A program made the translations under genes and the position numbers. Positions 61,478-64,000 of a stretch of DNA of 64,000 bases are shown piece after piece. The notes beneath the pieces were generated by a model. The model was not told where the DNA came from, did no database searches, and saw only the letters and a program-made list of their open reading frames with translations. This DNA comes from CALBRZ01 sp964511065. Its GTDB lineage: Bacteria > Planctomycetota > Planctomycetia > Pirellulales > S012-138. The stretch's first letter is position 1, and each line of letters opens with the position of its first letter. The stretch lies in assembly GCA_964511065.1 (NCBI GenBank), contig CAZEEG010000014.1, positions 1 through 64,000 of the forward strand, written 5' to 3'.

Positions 61478-63277
61478 ATGTCAATGCGTGCTGTGCTGGC
61501 AACCTGGCTCGTGCTGGCGGGATGGCTTCAAGCGGCTGAGCTCGAACTGCCGGCGGAGGCCACCGTCCAATCGTCCAACGTCTACGTCCGCAGCGGACCG
61601 GGCGAGGACTATTATCCCACCGAAATGCTCAGGGCGGGCGATCGCGTGCAGGTGGTGCGGGAAGGCCGCCGCGGTTGGCTGGCCATTCGTCCTACGCGCG
61701 AAAGCTATAACTGGATCTCCGGGCGCTACGTCCGCGAGGTCGAAAACGGCATGCTCGAAGTGATCGGCGACAATGTCGCCCTGCGCATCGGCAGCGACCT
61801 CAGCGACGACCGCGACGTGTACCAGATGGTGCTTCGCCGCGGCGATCGGGTGGAAATGATCGACCGCCTGGGCTCGGGTTCCAATGCCTGGTATCGCGTT
61901 TCGCCGCCCGATGGCGAGGTGCGGTGGATGCATCGCGACCATCTCGACTTAGGTTACCCGTCCGGTGCAGCCGATTCGCCAGGCACGCGCCGCTTGCCGG
62001 CTCCACTGCTGCAACCGGCTTCGTACCAACGCAGCCGTGACGATCAATCTGGCGCCTATCCAAGCGGCGCGGAACCGCGGCAACTGGATGCCTCGGCCGC
62101 GGCCCTATCCAGCCGGCTGGAGCGGTTGGAAGCGCAACTCGCCTCGCTCGACCGCGGCAGCGATCCATACATCATGCGGGCGTCGGCTCAGCAACCCATC
62201 GCCGGCGGCGTGATGTTGGGCGAGCCTGTGATCACCGGGCCTCCGATCGGAGAACCTGTTGTAACCGGGCCGATGATGGTGCCGCCTCCGCCAGGACCGG
62301 GCATGACCGATCCCTATTGGGATCCCTACTGCGACTGCCCACCGCTGGTGCAGAGTTTCAACCGGTGGATCTGGACTGCTGGTGTCGAAGCCACGTTCTT
62401 ATACCCAAAACTGCTGGGCAGCAGCTCAACCGTTGCGGCCACCAACCCCTTCTCAGGTGCCGGAGCGAGTATCACGCGCGAGGGCACGCTCGATAACGAA
62501 TGGGTCGCTGGCCCTCGCGTCTGGATTGGCGTGCAACGGACCCAAGGTTTTGGCATCGTGGGCCGGTACTGGCAATTGGGCGACTCGACCGACGATCTGG
62601 TAATCGACGTACCGATCGGCGCCCACCCAGACTTTGGCCCGATGTCAGTCGACCTGCTCGCGACGGAACGTGTGAGCGCCTGGAACGCCGATGCCGAACT
62701 CACCTTCCACTGGGAATGGGAAAGCGGATTCGGCCTCAACGGCAGCGCCGGTTACCGCCATGCCGAACTGGAAGGCGGCCATCTGACGGGCCTCACACTC
62801 ATTTCGCCGGACTCGTTCATAGGTCCCGCCGCCCTCTCGTACGTCGAACGCGACTTTCACGGCGATGGCGTAACGTATTCACTGGGCGGAAACATCCCCT
62901 TGGGCCGGGGGAGTGCGTGGCATATCTATGTCAACCTGCGCGGCTCCAATCTGTGGGGCACCGCGGCCACCAACGTCTACACCGCCACGGTCGGTGATCG
63001 CGATGTCATCGCGGCCAAATCCGGCGGAGCCGATATGTTCATCGCCGAGATTCATGCCGGTGTGCAATGGGAAAGCCGATTGCAAGTCCTGCCCGCCAAT
63101 GCCTTCGTGCGAGTGGGCTTCGAATACCAGAACTGGTCGGTCGGCAGCGGAGTCAACCATGCCGTCGCCAGTAGCGGGGGTCTGCCCGGCGCCAACCTTG
63201 CTGCCGTCGCTGATGCCAGCGGCGATCTCGAATTGCAATTGATCGGTGTGGCTGCGGCGGCCGGCATCACCTACTAA
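61478..63277 (+). CDS. exported SH3-domain and beta-barrel surface protein
   Basis: A 599-residue protein with a signal peptide (MRAVLATWLVLAGWLQAAE, residues 3-21). Two bacterial SH3-like domains follow (VQSSNVYVRSGPGEDYYP and NVALRIGSDLSDDRDVYQ), then a Pro/Gly-rich linker with a short coiled coil (LSSRLERLEAQLASLD) and a C-terminal beta-rich, Tyr/Trp-rich region of alternating hydrophobic strands (about 290-599) like outer-membrane barrels (BBP7-type) of planctomycetes. It may bind peptidoglycan or polysaccharide at the surface. GGGAG lies nine bases before ATG 61478. Confidence 0.8.
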   Translation: MSMRAVLATWLVLAGWLQAAELELPAEATVQSSNVYVRSGPGEDYYPTEMLRAGDRVQVVREGRRGWLAIRPTRESYNWISGRYVREVENGMLEVIGDNVALRIGSDLSDDRDVYQMVLRRGDRVEMIDRLGSGSNAWYRVSPPDGEVRWMHRDHLDLGYPSGAADSPGTRRLPAPLLQPASYQRSRDDQSGAYPSGAEPRQLDASAAALSSRLERLEAQLASLDRGSDPYIMRASAQQPIAGGVMLGEPVITGPPIGEPVVTGPMMVPPPPGPGMTDPYWDPYCDCPPLVQSFNRWIWTAGVEATFLYPKLLGSSSTVAATNPFSGAGASITREGTLDNEWVAGPRVWIGVQRTQGFGIVGRYWQLGDSTDDLVIDVPIGAHPDFGPMSVDLLATERVSAWNADAELTFHWEWESGFGLNGSAGYRHAELEGGHLTGLTLISPDSFIGPAALSYVERDFHGDGVTYSLGGNIPLGRGSAWHIYVNLRGSNLWGTAATNVYTATVGDRDVIAAKSGGADMFIAEIHAGVQWESRLQVLPANAFVRVGFEYQNWSVGSGVNHAVASSGGLPGANLAAVADASGDLELQLIGVAAAAGITY

Positions 63278-63427
63278 TCCGGGTGCCAGTGCGGTCACGG
63301 CAGTGGGACTGAATCGCGTGAAGCCCGCGCCAATTGGGTCAGCGGCTCACGGCGCGTGCTACTTGTTCCTCGCAGACTCTGCGCCTTTGCGCCTCTGAAC
63401 TTTGCGCCTGACAAGTGGGCTGGCTGC

Positions 63428-64000
63428 TCATGGCGTGTGCCGCTGTACCTGCCCTTCCACATAAGTGAGGACTTCGGCGGCAATATCGGTTTCCAACGCC
63501 TGGGCCGTGGCACGCCAACCGGGAACAGCGTTCACTTCCAGTACCAGCAACCGGCCATCGCGTGCAGGCAACAGGTCCACGCCCGCAATGGGAGCGCCCA
63601 CCGCGGCGGCTGCGCGCAGCGCGTAGTCTTCCATCACGGAATCCAGGCGGTAGGAGGCGGCCGTGGCTCCCCGGCTGATGTTCGTCCGCCAGTCGGTTTC
63701 GCTCCGCCGCTGGATGCCGTAAACCTTGTGCCCGACTACCAGCGCCCGGATATCGTACCCCGCGTGCGGCACAAACTCTTGCAGATACAGTACGGCCCGA
63801 AGGTCCTCAAGCATGCGGCAGGCGCGCAGCAGCAGGGCCTCATCGTTCACCCGGGCGATGCCGCGTCCTTCGGCGCCAAACAGCGGTTTGATTACGACGT
63901 CGCCGCCCAGTTGTGCAAAGGCTTCCATCGCCTGCTCGCTGCTCTGGCAGACCACCGTTCGCGGCACCGGCAATCCGGCCTCCCGAAGCCGCGCGAGGGC
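63428..64000 (-). CDS. RimK-type ATP-grasp ligase (5' end outside window)
   Basis: A C-terminal ATP-grasp part of at least 190 residues. Signatures: VVIKPLFGAEGRGIARV (nucleotide loop), LYLQEFVPHAGYDIRALVVG, VYGIQRRSETDWRTNISRGATA and VLEVNAVPGW (metal-binding Glu/Asn). RimK proteins add glutamate to ribosomal protein S6; MptN-type members glutamylate tetrahydromethanopterin, a cofactor that many planctomycetes make. Which of these it is cannot be decided from a partial gene. Apparent internal ATG at 63973 is not the true start, as the frame runs on past 64000. Confidence 0.85.
   Translation of the reverse strand, partial: ALARLREAGLPVPRTVVCQSSEQAMEAFAQLGGDVVIKPLFGAEGRGIARVNDEALLLRACRMLEDLRAVLYLQEFVPHAGYDIRALVVGHKVYGIQRRSETDWRTNISRGATAASYRLDSVMEDYALRAAAAVGAPIAGVDLLPARDGRLLVLEVNAVPGWRATAQALETDIAAEVLTYVEGQVQRHTP

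Noticed and set aside
1..64000. tRNA or rRNA genes in the gaps
   Set aside because: No TTCGANTC-type T-arm with matching acceptor stem, and no rRNA-like sequence was seen by eye in any gap.

Overview
The window is GC-rich bacterial chromosome that looks like a planctomycete, most likely Pirellulales or a relative. This rests on gene content, not on a database match: a Tat-exported DUF1501 protein, a BlaI/M56 pair, a secreted SMP-30 protein, a ceramidase-like protein, a sulfatase, an SH3/beta-barrel surface protein, a LysM protein and an RND metal pump, spread as mostly single genes with 200-800 bp gaps. I see no phage, insertion sequence, integron, CRISPR array, rRNA or tRNA. Both ends cut through genes (DUF1501 at the left, a RimK-type ATP-grasp ligase at the right).

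Layout. 1-9.6 kb: DUF1501 (partial), an FKBP isomerase, a MeaB-type GTPase, epoxyqueuosine reductase (queG), a GT4 glycosyltransferase, an EEP phosphatase/nuclease, two small conserved unknowns and an SMP-30 lactonase. 9.7-13.8 kb: a minus-strand group headed by prfB (release factor 2), which keeps its in-frame UGA programmed frameshift, followed by an unknown gene and a cupin; then a LysM protein and a 93-residue unknown. 14.1-16.9 kb: a BlaI-like repressor with a palindromic operator over its promoter, and an M56 sensor protease fused to an Arg/Asp/Gly/Pro-repeat tail. 17.1-21.4 kb: SGNH hydrolase, a divergent Nramp-fold transporter with a large insertion, and mtnA. 21.8-27.2 kb: a CzcBA-type efflux operon with a His-rich leader gene and no outer-membrane channel gene.

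27.3-35 kb is mostly minus strand: a lone nuoI, a ClpP-like protein, proS, rhodanese, bpt (N-degron transferase) and a ceramidase-like protein, with a small Zn-ribbon gene on the plus strand. 35-42.8 kb: a secreted YiiX-like cysteine-peptidase-fold protein, a hybrid histidine kinase (PAS-PAS-HK-REC-REC-Hpt), a receiver/RsbW-type kinase protein that may be its partner, and a cupin. 42.9-47.2 kb holds one 1421-residue exported protein with a GH-like central domain. 47.8-56.4 kb: aspartate kinase with four ACT domains, map, a uronate-isomerase-like amidohydrolase, recG, a NADAR glycosidase and a membrane Zn-ribbon protein. 56.4-64 kb: sulfatase divergent from an MFS transporter that carries a ~180-residue periplasmic insertion, an EamA transporter, an SH3/barrel protein and the partial RimK ligase.

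The most interesting items are the prfB frameshift, the BlaI/M56 module with its fused repeat tail, the two transporters with large extra domains, the kinase/receiver-RsbW pair, and short palindromic or direct repeats in the gaps (33.2, 50.8 and 52.9 kb). No single unambiguous new defence or mobile system is visible.
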